Shown here: positions 43,604-53,028 of the stretch, piece after piece
Layout: each line of letters opens with the position of its first letter
How positions within the stretch are numbered: position 1 is the first letter of the stretch
Origin: Gammaproteobacteria bacterium
GTDB taxonomy: Bacteria; Pseudomonadota; Gammaproteobacteria; Pseudomonadales; Halieaceae
DNA: 64,000 nt
NCBI GenBank assembly: GCA_024742415.1
Contig: JANSYN010000003.1
Span: 186,001 to 250,000, forward strand
Direction of reading: 5' to 3'
Notes under the pieces: generated by a model
Seen by the model: the letters and a program-made list of their open reading frames with translations, nothing else
The model's database searches: none
What the model was told of the DNA's origin: nothing
Made by a program: the position numbers and the translations under genes

Positions 43604-44685
43604 TCCGTCGGCTCCGCCGGTGGCTGGTTGAGGTGCAGGGTTTGGGTCGGGAACGCCACATCTGCACCATTGCGATGAATGATCTCGAGAATGCTCAACA
43701 GGATTTGCTGCTTGATCTCATGATACTCGACCCACACCGTCGTGCGCGTGAAAGTGTACACGAAGAAGTCCAGGGAAGACGGGCCGAAGGCCACGAAGTT
43801 AACAATCAGCGTACGGTCGCGGTCGATGGCCTCATGCGCCTGCAGCATCTTCCGCACTTCGTTGACGATGGTACCTACCTTGCTGGCATCTTCATAACGC
43901 AGGCCAATGGTTTCATAAATCCGTCGATTGAACATGCGCGAGGGGTTCTCAACCGAAATCTGGCTAAACACGGCGTTGGGCACGTACAGCGGGCGCTGAT
44001 CAAATGTGCGTATCACGGTTAGGCGCCAGCCTATGCTCTCGACCGTGCCCTCTATCTGCTTGTCAGGCGAACGAATCCAGTCGCCGATGGTAAAAGGCCG
44101 GTCGAGGTATATGCTGATACCACCGAAAAAGTTCGCCAGTAAGTCCTTGGCGGCAAAGCCGACCGCGATGCCACCAATACCGCCAAATGCCAGCAGCCCC
44201 TCTACGCTGACCCCCAGGCTTTGTAACACCATGAGTGCGGTAATGGTCCACATGGTGATGCGGGCGAGCTTGGAGATCGCGCGCACGGTCGCCTTGTCCA
44301 CCGACGTTGCTGCACCGCGGGAGCTACACAGCATCTCCTGCTCCACTCCACTGATCAGCCGGTGCAGAAACCAGGCAAGTAGAAGAATCAGCAGGGTGTC
44401 GTTGGCGCGCAGCAGTGCCGCCTCAAGCGCCGGCGCGAGTTCGTAGACATGCAACGCCATCTGTGCGACGCCCACCCACAGCAGGCAGCGCACGGGGTTC
44501 TCAATGGCACTGACAAAGATGTCGTCCCACACTTTGGCGCTATAAGCGGCCACCTTGTGCAAGCGACGCAGGATAACGTCGAGCGCAACGTGGGCGATAG
44601 CACCTACAAGAACAACCAGAACAAGCTGTAGCAGTGTGGCATCGATGGCCAGCGCATCAGACCACTGCGCTATCAGGTCACTCAT
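43600..44685 (-). CDS. MscS-family mechanosensitive channel
   Basis: 361 residues from ATG 44685 (GTG 44715 is an alternative). Four or five membrane segments are present, the last being the pore helix LLAFGGIGGIAVGFAAKDLLANFFGGISIYLDRPFTIGDWI, with the Gly/Ala packing of MscS. A beta domain (IEGTVESIGWRLTVIRTFDQRPLYVPNAVFSQISVENPSRM) and C-terminal alpha/beta domain follow. It releases solutes on osmotic downshift. Its stop overlaps the start of the phosphorylase gene as ATGA, so the two form an operon. Confidence 0.95.
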   Translation of the reverse strand: MSDLIAQWSDALAIDATLLQLVLVVLVGAIAHVALDVILRRLHKVAAYSAKVWDDIFVSAIENPVRCLLWVGVAQMALHVYELAPALEAALLRANDTLLILLLAWFLHRLISGVEQEMLCSSRGAATSVDKATVRAISKLARITMWTITALMVLQSLGVSVEGLLAFGGIGGIAVGFAAKDLLANFFGGISIYLDRPFTIGDWIRSPDKQIEGTVESIGWRLTVIRTFDQRPLYVPNAVFSQISVENPSRMFNRRIYETIGLRYEDASKVGTIVNEVRKMLQAHEAIDRDRTLIVNFVAFGPSSLDFFVYTFTRTTVWVEYHEIKQQILLSILEIIHRNGADVAFPTQTLHLNQPPAEPTE

Positions 44686-44959
44686 GACCAGCCGCCGGGC
44701 ATGGAGCTGTCGCACATTTTTTTAGACAATTTATTTATGTCGCTCGACGTAGAATTAGATTCTGGCTATATAAAAGCGGTTAACATCATTAGTCAACCAA
44801 TGCCGCCTCGTGCAAGTAATTGATCCTGCGCGGGAAACACCCGCGACCCAACTAACGGTTATGCAACCCCTTCCACTTATGCAACAAGAACATAATGGAC
44901 AGCAGCGACCAAAGTGATATGTTCACAGGTTCCAGATCAGCAAGCGCGGAAGTGCTTTA

Positions 44960-45277
44960 ATGAAAATGATCAGTCCGGTAATTGGCGCATGGTACAAGGA
45001 TTTGCAAACCGACGCGCTGTTTGAGGTTGTCGATTGCGACATTTCCAGCGGCTTGATAGAAATCCAGTTCCTTGATGGTGAAGTTGCCGAATACGATTTT
45101 GACAGCTGGCGGCAATTGACGCTGCAATCGGCCGAGGCGCCAGAGGACTGGCGCGCAGCTTTCGAACTTGACGACGAGGACCGCCTGGACCCGGACCTAC
45201 CGATGCACCCTGAAGACTGGGGTAATCCGCTCAACAGTATTGAGCCGGACGCCATGTACGGTGTAGAGGATTACTAG
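44960..45277 (+). CDS. Small acidic conserved protein (DUF6763-like)
   Basis: 105 residues, SD GGAAG. The N-terminus (SPVIGAWYKDLQTDALFEVVDCDISSGLIEIQFLDGEVAEYDFDSWRQL) is a compact Tudor/SH3-like beta fold, and the C-terminal half is acidic (WRAAFELDDEDRLDPDLPMHPEDW). I believe this is the gammaproteobacterial DUF6763 family, function unknown. It stands alone between the channel and lexA. Confidence 0.75.
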   Translation: MKMISPVIGAWYKDLQTDALFEVVDCDISSGLIEIQFLDGEVAEYDFDSWRQLTLQSAEAPEDWRAAFELDDEDRLDPDLPMHPEDWGNPLNSIEPDAMYGVEDY

Positions 45278-45572
45278 CAGGCATAATACCCGCGGCTAAA
45301 CCGTCGTATGACGCCTCAGGCGTTCAAACCCGGACGAGTCGGCGTGGGCGCTCCACTGGCGCACTCTCTTGGGCGCCATGCGGCAACACCATGCTCCCAC
45401 GGCCTGACTACCCCTGCCCAGGCCGCCCTTATGCCCCTCCCACAATAAGCTGCCCGAAGCCACTAGCACAGTGCGCACGATCCGCGCCTGTGTACAACGC
45501 GACCTCGCCTCCCTGCTGTGCGGGAGTTGGCGCGCTGTTTTCATGCACTGGGTTGATACGCTGGAGGGTGCC
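45278..45572. other. Gene-free stretch before the lexA promoter
   Basis: About 295 bases. No coding region has family-like sequence on either strand, and I found no hairpin-plus-T terminator for the upstream gene and no RNA structure I can name. Confidence 0.4.
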
Positions 45573-45602
45573 TTGCAGGAAGTGACGACTACTGTATATA
45601 AT
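45573..45602 (+). promoter_or_regulatory. lexA promoter
   Basis: -35 TTGCAG (45573-45578), spacer of 18 bases, -10 TATAAT (45597-45602). The -10 lies inside the first LexA box, so bound LexA would block RNA polymerase. Confidence 0.8.
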
Positions 45603-45607
45603 CACAG
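45592..45607. promoter_or_regulatory. LexA (SOS) box 1 at lexA
   Basis: CTGTATATAATCACAG, exact CTGT-N8-ACAG. It overlaps the -10 element. Confidence 0.85.
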
Positions 45608-45610
45608 ATA

Positions 45611-45626
45611 CTGTACGTTTAAACAG
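45611..45626. promoter_or_regulatory. LexA (SOS) box 2 at lexA
   Basis: CTGTACGTTTAAACAG, exact CTGT-N8-ACAG, 19 bases after the start of box 1. Two tandem boxes at lexA are also found in E. coli and allow tight autoregulation. Confidence 0.85.
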
Positions 45627-45643
45627 ACCCTTTGGGAGCGCGC

Positions 45644-45644
45644 A
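45644..45644 (+). other. lexA start-codon choice
   Basis: ATG 45644 is preferred over the in-frame TTG at 45632 because GGGAG lies at proper spacing and the protein then begins MEKLTQRQQ like other LexA proteins. Confidence 0.8.
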
Positions 45645-46246
45645 TGGAAAAGCTGACACAGCGACAGCAACAGGTACTGGATATCGTTCGCCAGCACATC
45701 GAAGACACGGGCTACCCACCTACGCGAGCCGACATCGCCAATGAACTTGGCTTCAAGTCTGCAAACGCGGCCGAGGAACACCTCAAAGCACTCGCGCGCA
45801 AGGGTGCCATCGAAATGATCGCCGGCGCATCACGCGGCATCAGGTTGCCCGAGAGCAGCGGCATTCCCATTGTCGGGCGAGTTGCCGCCGGCAGCCCGAT
45901 CCTTGCCCAGGAACACATTGAAGAGTACTGCGATTTGCCCCCCAGTTTCTTCAAGCCGCGTGCCGATTACTTCCTCTCAGTGAGCGGCGACAGCATGATC
46001 GATATCGGCATCTTCGACGGCGACCTGCTCGCTGTCCACAGCACAACGACCGTTAAGAACGGCGACATCGTCGTTGCCCGAATTGACGATGAAGTGACCG
46101 TCAAGCGGCTGCACCGGGGCCGTGAGAAACACCGGTTGCAATTACTTCCCGAGAACGCGGACTACGAGCCTATAGACGTCGACCTGCGCGAGCAGGACTT
46201 CGCCATAGAGGGGCTGAGTGTTGGGGTGCTGCGCCGCGGAACCTGA
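45644..46246 (+). CDS. lexA: LexA repressor (SOS regulator)
   Basis: 200 residues. The winged-helix operator-binding domain contains [37 protein letters not shown]. The self-cleavage site is Ala82-Gly83 (GRVAAGSP), and the Ser/Lys dyad is Ser117 ([11 protein letters not shown]) and Lys154 (VTVKRL). RecA filaments trigger cleavage and induce the DNA-damage response. Two LexA boxes precede the gene. Unlike in Pseudomonas, sulA does not follow. Confidence 0.98.
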   Translation: MEKLTQRQQQVLDIVRQHIEDTGYPPTRADIANELGFKSANAAEEHLKALARKGAIEMIAGASRGIRLPESSGIPIVGRVAAGSPILAQEHIEEYCDLPPSFFKPRADYFLSVSGDSMIDIGIFDGDLLAVHSTTTVKNGDIVVARIDDEVTVKRLHRGREKHRLQLLPENADYEPIDVDLREQDFAIEGLSVGVLRRGT

Positions 46247-46265
46247 ACACCACGGCGCGGCTCTA

Positions 46266-46514
46266 CTAGTGCAGTATTCTTGGGGCATCCAGGGCGGGTT
46301 CGCTCTCTTCCTCGGAAGCGTCCGCGAGGGCCGCCGCCGTCTGAATGCCGGCCTGTATCATGGCTTTAGCAACTTCCAGACCATGGTCCATGAGATACAC
46401 GTTGGCTTCGTCTGAAAACCGAATGGTTACCAGCGGCTCAGCGTCCTCGCCCGAGCGCTGCAAAACAATCTGTCCATCACCAAGATCGACAATTTCCATA
46501 ATTGTATCGGACAC
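46266..46514 (-). CDS. Small conserved hypothetical protein
   Basis: 82 residues from GTG 46514 (GAGG at 8 bases); ATG 46499 is the alternative. It begins with beta-strand-like MEIVDLGDGQIVLQRSGEDAEPLVTIRFSDEANVYLMDHGLEVAKAMIQAGIQTAAAL and ends in an acidic tail. A similarly placed small gene is known between lexA and topA in related genomes, but I cannot assign a function. It converges with lexA. Confidence 0.65.
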   Translation of the reverse strand: MSDTIMEIVDLGDGQIVLQRSGEDAEPLVTIRFSDEANVYLMDHGLEVAKAMIQAGIQTAAALADASEEESEPALDAPRILH

Positions 46515-46595
46515 CCACGTTACCTCAGTGGTTTAAACATCTTGCGAGGAGTCTAGCAGTGACCATTTGGCACCGCTAGCACGGCACGGCCGCGA

Positions 46596-47066
46596 CTAGC
46601 ATTCGTCCAGAGAGTTGCGCATTCGCTCACAGATTCCTGCAAAATCCCTGGCCCAGACCTCTACGTCAGCGATGTCCGGCCCGGCATTGCCAACGATAGG
46701 CAGCGCGTTGGCGTTGTTCCGGCGAGGCGCGACCTCGCTACGGCTTTGCTCCAGGGGGGCGAGAAACCCTGCGCGCTCATGCCCCTGGAGCTCGCGCAGT
46801 TCAGCGCACTGGGCCCGCCCCTCGGGTAACGCCGGCAACTCATCGACACAGCGTGGCGGACCAGCCCCGGGACTCGACTCAACGTCGGCAACTTCCAGCA
46901 AAAACCAGCCATAGGCAGCTTGCAGGTGTTGCACTACGGCGGGGTGAAAGGCCAACTGCAGGGTCGAGGCTGGGATATCTTCTTCCAAGAGGTTCTGCCG
47001 CCAGGCGCGTAACAGTATGTTGCCCAGATACAGCGACTGGTTGGCTCGCGATCGCGCGTCACTCAT
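46596..47066 (-). CDS. Hypothetical protein coupled to topA (DUF6586-like)
   Basis: 156 residues from ATG 47066, which overlaps the topA stop as ATGA. The N-terminus ([23 protein letters not shown]) and [24 protein letters not shown] recall the DUF6586 protein found next to topA in pseudomonads; this is a resemblance from memory. The middle is low in structure, the C-terminus helical. A role linked to topoisomerase is suggested only by coupling. Confidence 0.7.
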   Translation of the reverse strand: MSDARSRANQSLYLGNILLRAWRQNLLEEDIPASTLQLAFHPAVVQHLQAAYGWFLLEVADVESSPGAGPPRCVDELPALPEGRAQCAELRELQGHERAGFLAPLEQSRSEVAPRRNNANALPIVGNAGPDIADVEVWARDFAGICERMRNSLDEC

Positions 47067-49726
47067 GCCTTCTTCTTGGCGCCTGTGGCGCGTTTGGACG
47101 ATTGCTCGACCTGCCACTTACCACCTTGATACCAGGCCTTCCACCCTGTCGCCTTGCCATCCTGTTCAGTCATGACGTACTGCTCTTTCGTCTTGCGACT
47201 AAAGCGCACCTGCGCCGGGTTGCCATCGGGATCTGCGGTGGGTGCACTGAACAGAAAGCTGTATTTTGGATCGATCTCATCCTTGTGTGGCAGCAATTCC
47301 GTGACCAGCGGAGCGCGTGTCTCCCGATTGCGGGGGAACTGGCTTGCCGCCAGGAACAGACCGGCCGCGCCGTCACGCAAAATGTAGGTATCGTCGACCT
47401 TCTCACAAGTCAGTTCAGGCATGGGCACCGGATCCATCTTCGGCGGTGCCGCCTCACCGTTGCGCAGCAGTTTGCGCGTGTTCTTGCACTCTGCCGAGGT
47501 ACAGCCAAAGTACTTGCCAAAGCGCCCGGTTTTCAACTGCATCTGCGCGCCGCATTTATCGCATTCCAGGGTCGGTCCATCGTATCCGCGGATCTTGAAC
47601 TTTCCGGTTTCGACTTCGAAACCGGGACAATCAGGATTGTTACCGCAGACGTGTAATTTGCGCTGTTCATCCATGAGGTAGCTATCCATGGCGGTGTTAC
47701 ACAACTTGCAGCGATGCTTGTTGCGCAACAAGCGCGATTCCGCCTCGTCGTCCGCGTCCTCGCGGATCGCCTCGTCACCGGGCGTCAGGTTGAGCGTATT
47801 TTTGCAGCGTTCCTTGGGCGGCAGCGCATAGCCGGAGCAACCCAGAAAGACGCCCGTGCTGGCGGTGCGAATCTGCATGGGTCGGCCACAATCCGCGCAG
47901 GGGATGTCCGTCATCGTGGGTTCGTTGGGCTGCATACCCGCTGGTTCGGGCTCCTGGGCCTTCTCCAGTAGTTGCGTAAACTCCCTGTAAAACTCGTCGA
48001 GAAGATCGTTCCAGGCCATTTCTCCATGGGCAACCTTGTCGAGTCGTTCTTCCATGCTTGCGGTGAAACCGTAATCCAGCAGTTCCTCAAAACTTGACTG
48101 CAGACGCTGGGTAACGATGTCGCCCATTTTTTCCGCATAAAAGCGCTTGTTCTCGAGCTTGACGTAACCCCTGTCCTGGATCGTGGAGATAATAGAAGCA
48201 TACGTCGATGGACGGCCTATACCGCGTTTCTCCAGCTCCCTGACAAGGCTGGCCTCGCCATACCGTGGAGCGGGCTTGGTGAAATGCTGTGCAGGCTCAA
48301 GCTGCAGCAGGCGCAATGCCGCCCCCTCGGCGATGTCAGGGAGTACGGCATCCTCGTTTTTCTTGCCTGCCGGAGGCTGTACGCGCGTGTAACCGTCAAA
48401 ACTCACGATGCGCCCCTTGGCGCTGAGCTGGTATTCACCCGAATGCACAGTGATCTTGGTGGAGATATATTCGGCGTCTGGCATCTGGCAGGCAACAAAC
48501 TGGCGCCAGATCAGCTCATACAGACGCTCGGCATCACGCTCCATGCCCTGTAAAGCTGTTTGCAGAACATTGACATCGGATGGGCGAATCGCCTCGTGGG
48601 CCTCCTGGGCGCCCTCCTTGGAGCTAAACGAGCGGGGATTTTCCAGTAGATAGCGCGCCGGAAAATTCGCACTGATGTACTCCCGACACGAGGCTACCGC
48701 TTCCTGGCTGAGGTTGGTGGAATCGGTACGCATGTAGGTGATGTAGCCGGCCTCGTACAGGCGCTGTGCGAGCATCATGGTCTTCTTCACACTGAACCCC
48801 AGCCGGGTGCTGGCAGCCTGTTGCAGGGTCGATGTGATGAATGGCGTTGGTGCTTTCGAGCGTGTCGGCTTGTCTTCGCGCCTGGCCACGGCATAGGACT
48901 GCGCCTGCAGGGCGTCCCGCGCTGCCATGGCATCGGCCTCGTTGGTGGGGCGAAACTCGCTCTGGGCATGACGTGTGACCTGGAAGCGCAGATCCTCGCC
49001 CCTGGCTGTCTGCAGATCGGCATGGATCTCCCAGTATTCCTGGGGTTCAAAGGCACGTATCTCGCGTTCTCGCTCTACAATCAGGCGCACGGCGACAGAT
49101 TGCACTCGCCCGGCCGACAGACCCCTGGCCACTTTAGCCCACAACAGGGGCGAGACCATGTAGCCCACCACGCGATCGAGAAAGCGTCGCGCCTGTTGCG
49201 CATAGACGCGATCCATATCCAGTGTTGACGGCTGTTCAAAGGCCTCGGTAATAGCCTTTTTGGTAATTTCATTGAAGACAACACGCTGGTACCGCGCATC
49301 ATCGCCACCAATGGCTTCCTTTAAATGCCAGGCGATGGCCTCTCCTTCGCGATCAAGGTCAGTGGCGAGGTACACGGCATCGCAGTTCTCCGCCAGCTTT
49401 TTCAGTTCGTTGACGACCTTTTCCTTGCCTGGAAGGATCTCGTAGTTGGCCTGCCAGTTTTTTGCCGGGTCAATACCCATGCGGCGCACCAGCTGCTCTT
49501 TGGCTTTCTTCTTTTTATGCTGCTCTTTTTTGGCGGGCGATAGCTTGCGTGTCTTGGCCGCCTCGGCCGCGCGCTTCTTGGGGTCAATCTTGTCTGCGCT
49601 ATTGCCAGATGTTGGCAGGTCACGAATATGCCCGACGCTGGACTTCACAACAAAATCCTTACCGAGATACTTGTTGATCGTCTTGGCTTTCGCGGGAGAC
49701 TCAACGATGACCAGTGATTTACCCAT
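47063..49726 (-). CDS. topA: DNA topoisomerase I
   Basis: 887 residues. Toprim domain at the start ([38 protein letters not shown]), active-site Tyr in [17 protein letters not shown], and three C-terminal Zn-ribbon units ([65 protein letters not shown]). A lysine-rich tail ([12 protein letters not shown]) ends it. An insert with [30 protein letters not shown] in the toprim region is typical of pseudomonad-like enzymes. It relaxes negative supercoils behind transcription. Confidence 0.98.
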   Translation of the reverse strand: MGKSLVIVESPAKAKTINKYLGKDFVVKSSVGHIRDLPTSGNSADKIDPKKRAAEAAKTRKLSPAKKEQHKKKKAKEQLVRRMGIDPAKNWQANYEILPGKEKVVNELKKLAENCDAVYLATDLDREGEAIAWHLKEAIGGDDARYQRVVFNEITKKAITEAFEQPSTLDMDRVYAQQARRFLDRVVGYMVSPLLWAKVARGLSAGRVQSVAVRLIVEREREIRAFEPQEYWEIHADLQTARGEDLRFQVTRHAQSEFRPTNEADAMAARDALQAQSYAVARREDKPTRSKAPTPFITSTLQQAASTRLGFSVKKTMMLAQRLYEAGYITYMRTDSTNLSQEAVASCREYISANFPARYLLENPRSFSSKEGAQEAHEAIRPSDVNVLQTALQGMERDAERLYELIWRQFVACQMPDAEYISTKITVHSGEYQLSAKGRIVSFDGYTRVQPPAGKKNEDAVLPDIAEGAALRLLQLEPAQHFTKPAPRYGEASLVRELEKRGIGRPSTYASIISTIQDRGYVKLENKRFYAEKMGDIVTQRLQSSFEELLDYGFTASMEERLDKVAHGEMAWNDLLDEFYREFTQLLEKAQEPEPAGMQPNEPTMTDIPCADCGRPMQIRTASTGVFLGCSGYALPPKERCKNTLNLTPGDEAIREDADDEAESRLLRNKHRCKLCNTAMDSYLMDEQRKLHVCGNNPDCPGFEVETGKFKIRGYDGPTLECDKCGAQMQLKTGRFGKYFGCTSAECKNTRKLLRNGEAAPPKMDPVPMPELTCEKVDDTYILRDGAAGLFLAASQFPRNRETRAPLVTELLPHKDEIDPKYSFLFSAPTADPDGNPAQVRFSRKTKEQYVMTEQDGKATGWKAWYQGGKWQVEQSSKRATGAKKKA

Positions 49727-49856
49727 AAATTCCTTGTCGCGGTTGCGCGCTTGTGTGGCCCTGACTATGCCTGGGGCGCGGAAAAAAGTGGCATATATAT
49801 GTTGCTATGTACTTGGGGTCAAGCGAAAAAGCGTTTTTGATCACCCACCAGGCGCA

Positions 49857-50327
49857 TCAGCCGGGGGCTGAAGCCGCGCCGGACAGGACCTCCGACCACT
49901 GCTGCACCACCTGGCAAATCAGCTGTGCGTCCTCCTCCTGAGTGGACTCCACCCAATAGATGCCACAGCTACCCTGCGCAATCGCCGCAACCAATGCCAG
50001 ATCCCCCAGCGGCTTGAGCACCTCGGGTGGCGGCTGGCCATGCCGGTCACTGTTTCTCCATTTTCCGTGGTCACAAATCCAGGTGGACGCTGGCTGTGTC
50101 TCCACCACGGACGAAGGCAGGCGCTTGCCATAATAGATCACGTCACCGGTTCTCAGATCCCGGCCACTGGGCTGGCCAGGTAATTGCCGGAACTCCACAA
50201 ACATGCCATTGAGCGCCGCATGCTCTCGCATATTGGCTAACAGGCGCTGTCGTTTACTCGGCCGAAAGTGTGACAGCGGCGCGAGTGCGACCAACACAAT
50301 AAATGCAATCAGCAGGTACGTTAGCAT
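49857..50327 (-). CDS. Membrane-anchored hypothetical protein
   Basis: 156 residues. One N-terminal membrane segment (MLTYLLIAFIVLVALAPLSHF) is followed by a basic stretch (RPSKRQRLLANMREHAALNGMFVEFRQLP) and a globular domain with aromatic strands (VIYYGKRLP, WICDHGKWRN, SCGIYWVEST). It is of a type often next to topA in gammaproteobacteria, function unknown. It lies 130 bases upstream of topA on the same strand. Confidence 0.7.
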   Translation of the reverse strand: MLTYLLIAFIVLVALAPLSHFRPSKRQRLLANMREHAALNGMFVEFRQLPGQPSGRDLRTGDVIYYGKRLPSSVVETQPASTWICDHGKWRNSDRHGQPPPEVLKPLGDLALVAAIAQGSCGIYWVESTQEEDAQLICQVVQQWSEVLSGAASAPG

Positions 50328-50446
50328 GGCAGCTGGTAGAGCTTCCTGGTGTCTGACGCCGGCCTAATCCAGCGGCATCTCTCTTTTCGGCGCGCATTCT
50401 ATGCTATAACTAGCCAGGTATCTTCATTCAATCAAGGCGACCTGAT

Positions 50447-50878
50447 ATGGCACAGTACCAAAACATCCTTGTGGCAGTGGATCTGAGCGAAGAATCTTCC
50501 TCTGTGATTGATCGCGCACGCCAAATCGCGCAGGCGGGCACGCAGTTGCACCTTATACACGTGATTGAGCCGCTCAGTTTTGCCTATGGCGGGGATATTC
50601 CAATGGACTTCTCGGGCATTCAGGACGAGATCCATGAGCAGGCCAGCGCACAACTCAAACGCTTTGCGCAATCCCATGACATCGAGCCCGCCAGACAGCA
50701 TCTGCTGCTGGGGAAACCCGACGTAGAAATCCAGGCCCTGGCCGAAGAGCTCGACGCCGACCTGATAGTCGTGGGCAGCCATGGCCGCTCCGGGCTTGCA
50801 CTACTGATGGGGTCGACGGCCAACGGCGTACTCCATGGCGCCAAGCGCGATGTTCTGGCCGTCAGGATAGGCAAGTAA
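50447..50878 (+). CDS. Universal stress protein A family
   Basis: 143 residues. Starts QYQNILVAVDLSEESSSVIDRA. The ATP-binding motif is complete: DLIVVGSHGRSGLALLMGSTANGVLHGAKRDVLAVR (G-2x-G-9x-G-S/T). UspA-class proteins are stress-survival factors. A TATAAC-like -10 (50405-50410) lies upstream, with no clear -35. It converges with the glutaredoxin-like gene. Confidence 0.95.
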   Translation: MAQYQNILVAVDLSEESSSVIDRARQIAQAGTQLHLIHVIEPLSFAYGGDIPMDFSGIQDEIHEQASAQLKRFAQSHDIEPARQHLLLGKPDVEIQALAEELDADLIVVGSHGRSGLALLMGSTANGVLHGAKRDVLAVRIGK

Positions 50879-50883
50879 GCGTC

Positions 50884-51138
50884 TCACTGCTGCTGCAAGA
50901 AGCTGCACAGCTCTTCATCGGTAAATGGCCAGCCGAGCTCGTTGCCGTGGCTGTCCTGGATGACGGGTATTAACAGGCCATAGCGCTCGAAAAGTACATC
51001 GGATTCACTGATGTCTGTCTCGATGATGGCCAGGCCCGGGAACGTCGCGCTTGCCTGGTGCAACATGGCAGCGGCGAGTTCGCACAGGTGGCAGGCGCTT
51101 GTCCCGAATAACGTAATGCGAATCGCTTGCTCTGCCAC
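50884..51138 (-). CDS. Glutaredoxin/thioredoxin-like small protein
   Basis: About 84 residues from GTG 51138, which has GGGGCAGGG upstream; GTG 51159 is an alternative. ITLFGTSACHLCELAAAML carries the CxxC redox motif at the start of helix 1, and the cis-Pro is in YGLLIPVIQD. This is the DUF836/glutaredoxin-2-like family, probably a dithiol reductase; the partner is unknown. Confidence 0.88.
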   Translation of the reverse strand: MAEQAIRITLFGTSACHLCELAAAMLHQASATFPGLAIIETDISESDVLFERYGLLIPVIQDSHGNELGWPFTDEELCSFLQQQ

Positions 51139-51308
51139 TGGCCCTGCCCCTTGCAACACGGTTACGCCGCGTACTTTCGCGCCCTATCAATCGCCTCGCA
51201 CCGCTTTCAACTGCAGGACTTGAACTGCCTTTCAGGCACGGTTACCATGCTGGGCTAGGTACACTATATTAAACTAGCTAAACCCTCACCACTGTTGGAG
51301 TTGAGCAA

Positions 51309-52214
51309 TTGGCGCTATTTTCCCAACCTACAGCCAGGGCGCTGGCGATCCTTGATCTACTGATGGCAAACCCGCATCAGGCCTTTGGCCTGACCGAAAT
51401 GACGCGCCGTCTCAACCTCAACAAGGCGACCTGCCACGCGATACTTACCACGATGGCCAATTATGGCTTTCTCGTCCAGCATCCAAAGACTAAAGCGTAT
51501 CGCCTGGGACCGTCAATTATCGCGGCGGGTAATGCGGCATTCGCGCAGTTTCCCGTGTTGGAGTATGCGCGGCCTGAACTGGAGGCGCTGCAAAACGATC
51601 TAGGCGTGGGTTTTGCCGTCACCGGGCGTTCAAAGATGCACCAGGTGCTGCTTGCCCTCTATGGCAGGGCGTCCGAAATGATCGAATCGTTCCAGCTTGG
51701 CCTGCGACTGCCGAATACAGCGCCTGTAGCTGCCTGTTTCACCGCTTTCTCAGACGCCAAGTACCTGGAGGCCTGGCTAACCCGTTGCCACGAAACGCGC
51801 GGCGAGTACAACGAGAAGCTCGACCAGAAGCTACGCGTGTCTTTGATTGCCATACGCGCCCGCGGTTATGAAGTTACCCTGCGCACCCGCGCCGAAGCCG
51901 CTTTGCGAGAAGAACTGGAGCGCATCCATAATTCATGGAGCTTGACCCACCTGGAAGACGCCGCCAGTAAGTTTCAGCACGACCTGTGCGATGAGCACTA
52001 TCATCTTGATCGGGTGGATCCGAAATCCCGCTACGAGGTCAGCACCATTTCAGTTCCGGTCTTCGCGCACAAACAGATACCGCTGATGTGTTTCGTCGCA
52101 GGCTCCACAGACAAAATTATCCAGGGAGCGCAAATAGAAGAGATTGCCGCCCGCATGAAGGAATCTGCCGACAGGATCACCGCACTTGCGGCAGGCCGCG
52201 AAACGATTTCCTGA
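51309..52214 (+). CDS. IclR-family transcriptional regulator
   Basis: 301 residues from a TTG with GGAG upstream. An N-terminal winged helix (RALAILDLLMANPHQAFGLTEMTRRLNLNKATCHAILTTMANYGFLVQHPKTKAYRLGPS) is followed by the IclR effector domain. Family members usually control catabolic operons next to them; no such operon is adjacent, so the target and ligand are open. The effector domain has HQVLLALYGRASEMIESFQLGLRLPNTAPVAACFTAF, a standard start. The gene may share a transcript with the methyltransferase 58 bases on. Confidence 0.92.
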   Translation: MALFSQPTARALAILDLLMANPHQAFGLTEMTRRLNLNKATCHAILTTMANYGFLVQHPKTKAYRLGPSIIAAGNAAFAQFPVLEYARPELEALQNDLGVGFAVTGRSKMHQVLLALYGRASEMIESFQLGLRLPNTAPVAACFTAFSDAKYLEAWLTRCHETRGEYNEKLDQKLRVSLIAIRARGYEVTLRTRAEAALREELERIHNSWSLTHLEDAASKFQHDLCDEHYHLDRVDPKSRYEVSTISVPVFAHKQIPLMCFVAGSTDKIIQGAQIEEIAARMKESADRITALAAGRETIS

Positions 52215-52272
52215 GCACGTGTCACGCTTGAGCACTGACCCTAACCGCTACGCCACCCCGCCCATTTAAGCC

Positions 52273-53028
52273 ATGGATAGGGCACTGCTGCAGCGCGTTC
52301 TGACACTCTATGGTCGCAAGCCCGTGCTGGAAACGCTGGCGGACAGTACCCTGGAATGTCACGCTCTGCACCTGGCCCAGTCCAATCGCGACTCCGGCAT
52401 CATCAAGGAACTTGTCGCCAGCGCAGCGCGGCGCAACATACCGATACACCGACACACACGTACGGAACTTTCCCGGATTTCCAAAAATGGAAAACAGGAC
52501 CAGGGGGTAGCGTTGGATGTGATCTGCCCCAATTTCAAGACCCTTGGTGACCACCTTGCACAAATTGCTGAGCAACCCCAGGCCAGGCTGATCGCTCTGG
52601 ATGCCATCACTAACCCACAAAACCTTGGCATGATTATTCGCTCTGCGGCTGCAGGTGCTATTGACGCTATTCTAGTGCCCAGCAAGGGCTGCGCGGCACT
52701 GGGCCCCCTGGTGATCAAGGCCAGTGCGGGAACGCTGTTCAAGGCGCCGATCGTGCGCTGTGCCGCGCTGGCCGAAGCGCTGACTGACTACAAAAATGCC
52801 GGGGCCCACATTTGCACGTTGGAAGGCAATGCACGTAATTCGCTGTTCAGCCATCGCGAAAGCAGTTTTACAATTTATGTGTTGGGCAACGAAACAGAGG
52901 GTGTCTCAAAGGCAAGCTCTGCCCTGGCAGATCACCGCCTGGCGATTCCCATGCGGCATGGCGTTGAGTCATTGAATGTTGCCGTGGCTGCCAGCCTGAT
53001 AGCCTTCTCGCCTTACTTCGACAAGTAG
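52273..53028 (+). CDS. SpoU/TrmH-family RNA 2'-O-methyltransferase
   Basis: 251 residues. An N-terminal L30e-like substrate domain (GRKPVLETLADSTLECHALHLAQSNR) is followed by the SPOUT domain with all three motifs: LIALDAITNPQNLGMIIRSAAAGA, FTIYVLGNETEGVS and IPMRHGVESLNVAVAASL. It methylates a ribose in rRNA or tRNA with SAM; RlmB-like is likely, but the target is uncertain. It overlaps the convergent VWA gene by 16 bases. Confidence 0.93.
   Translation: MDRALLQRVLTLYGRKPVLETLADSTLECHALHLAQSNRDSGIIKELVASAARRNIPIHRHTRTELSRISKNGKQDQGVALDVICPNFKTLGDHLAQIAEQPQARLIALDAITNPQNLGMIIRSAAAGAIDAILVPSKGCAALGPLVIKASAGTLFKAPIVRCAALAEALTDYKNAGAHICTLEGNARNSLFSHRESSFTIYVLGNETEGVSKASSALADHRLAIPMRHGVESLNVAVAASLIAFSPYFDK

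Noticed and set aside
45296-45544. An 82-codon minus-strand frame upstream of lexA
   Set aside because: Arg/Ser-rich, with no SD and no resemblance to any family; typical chance frame in GC-rich DNA.
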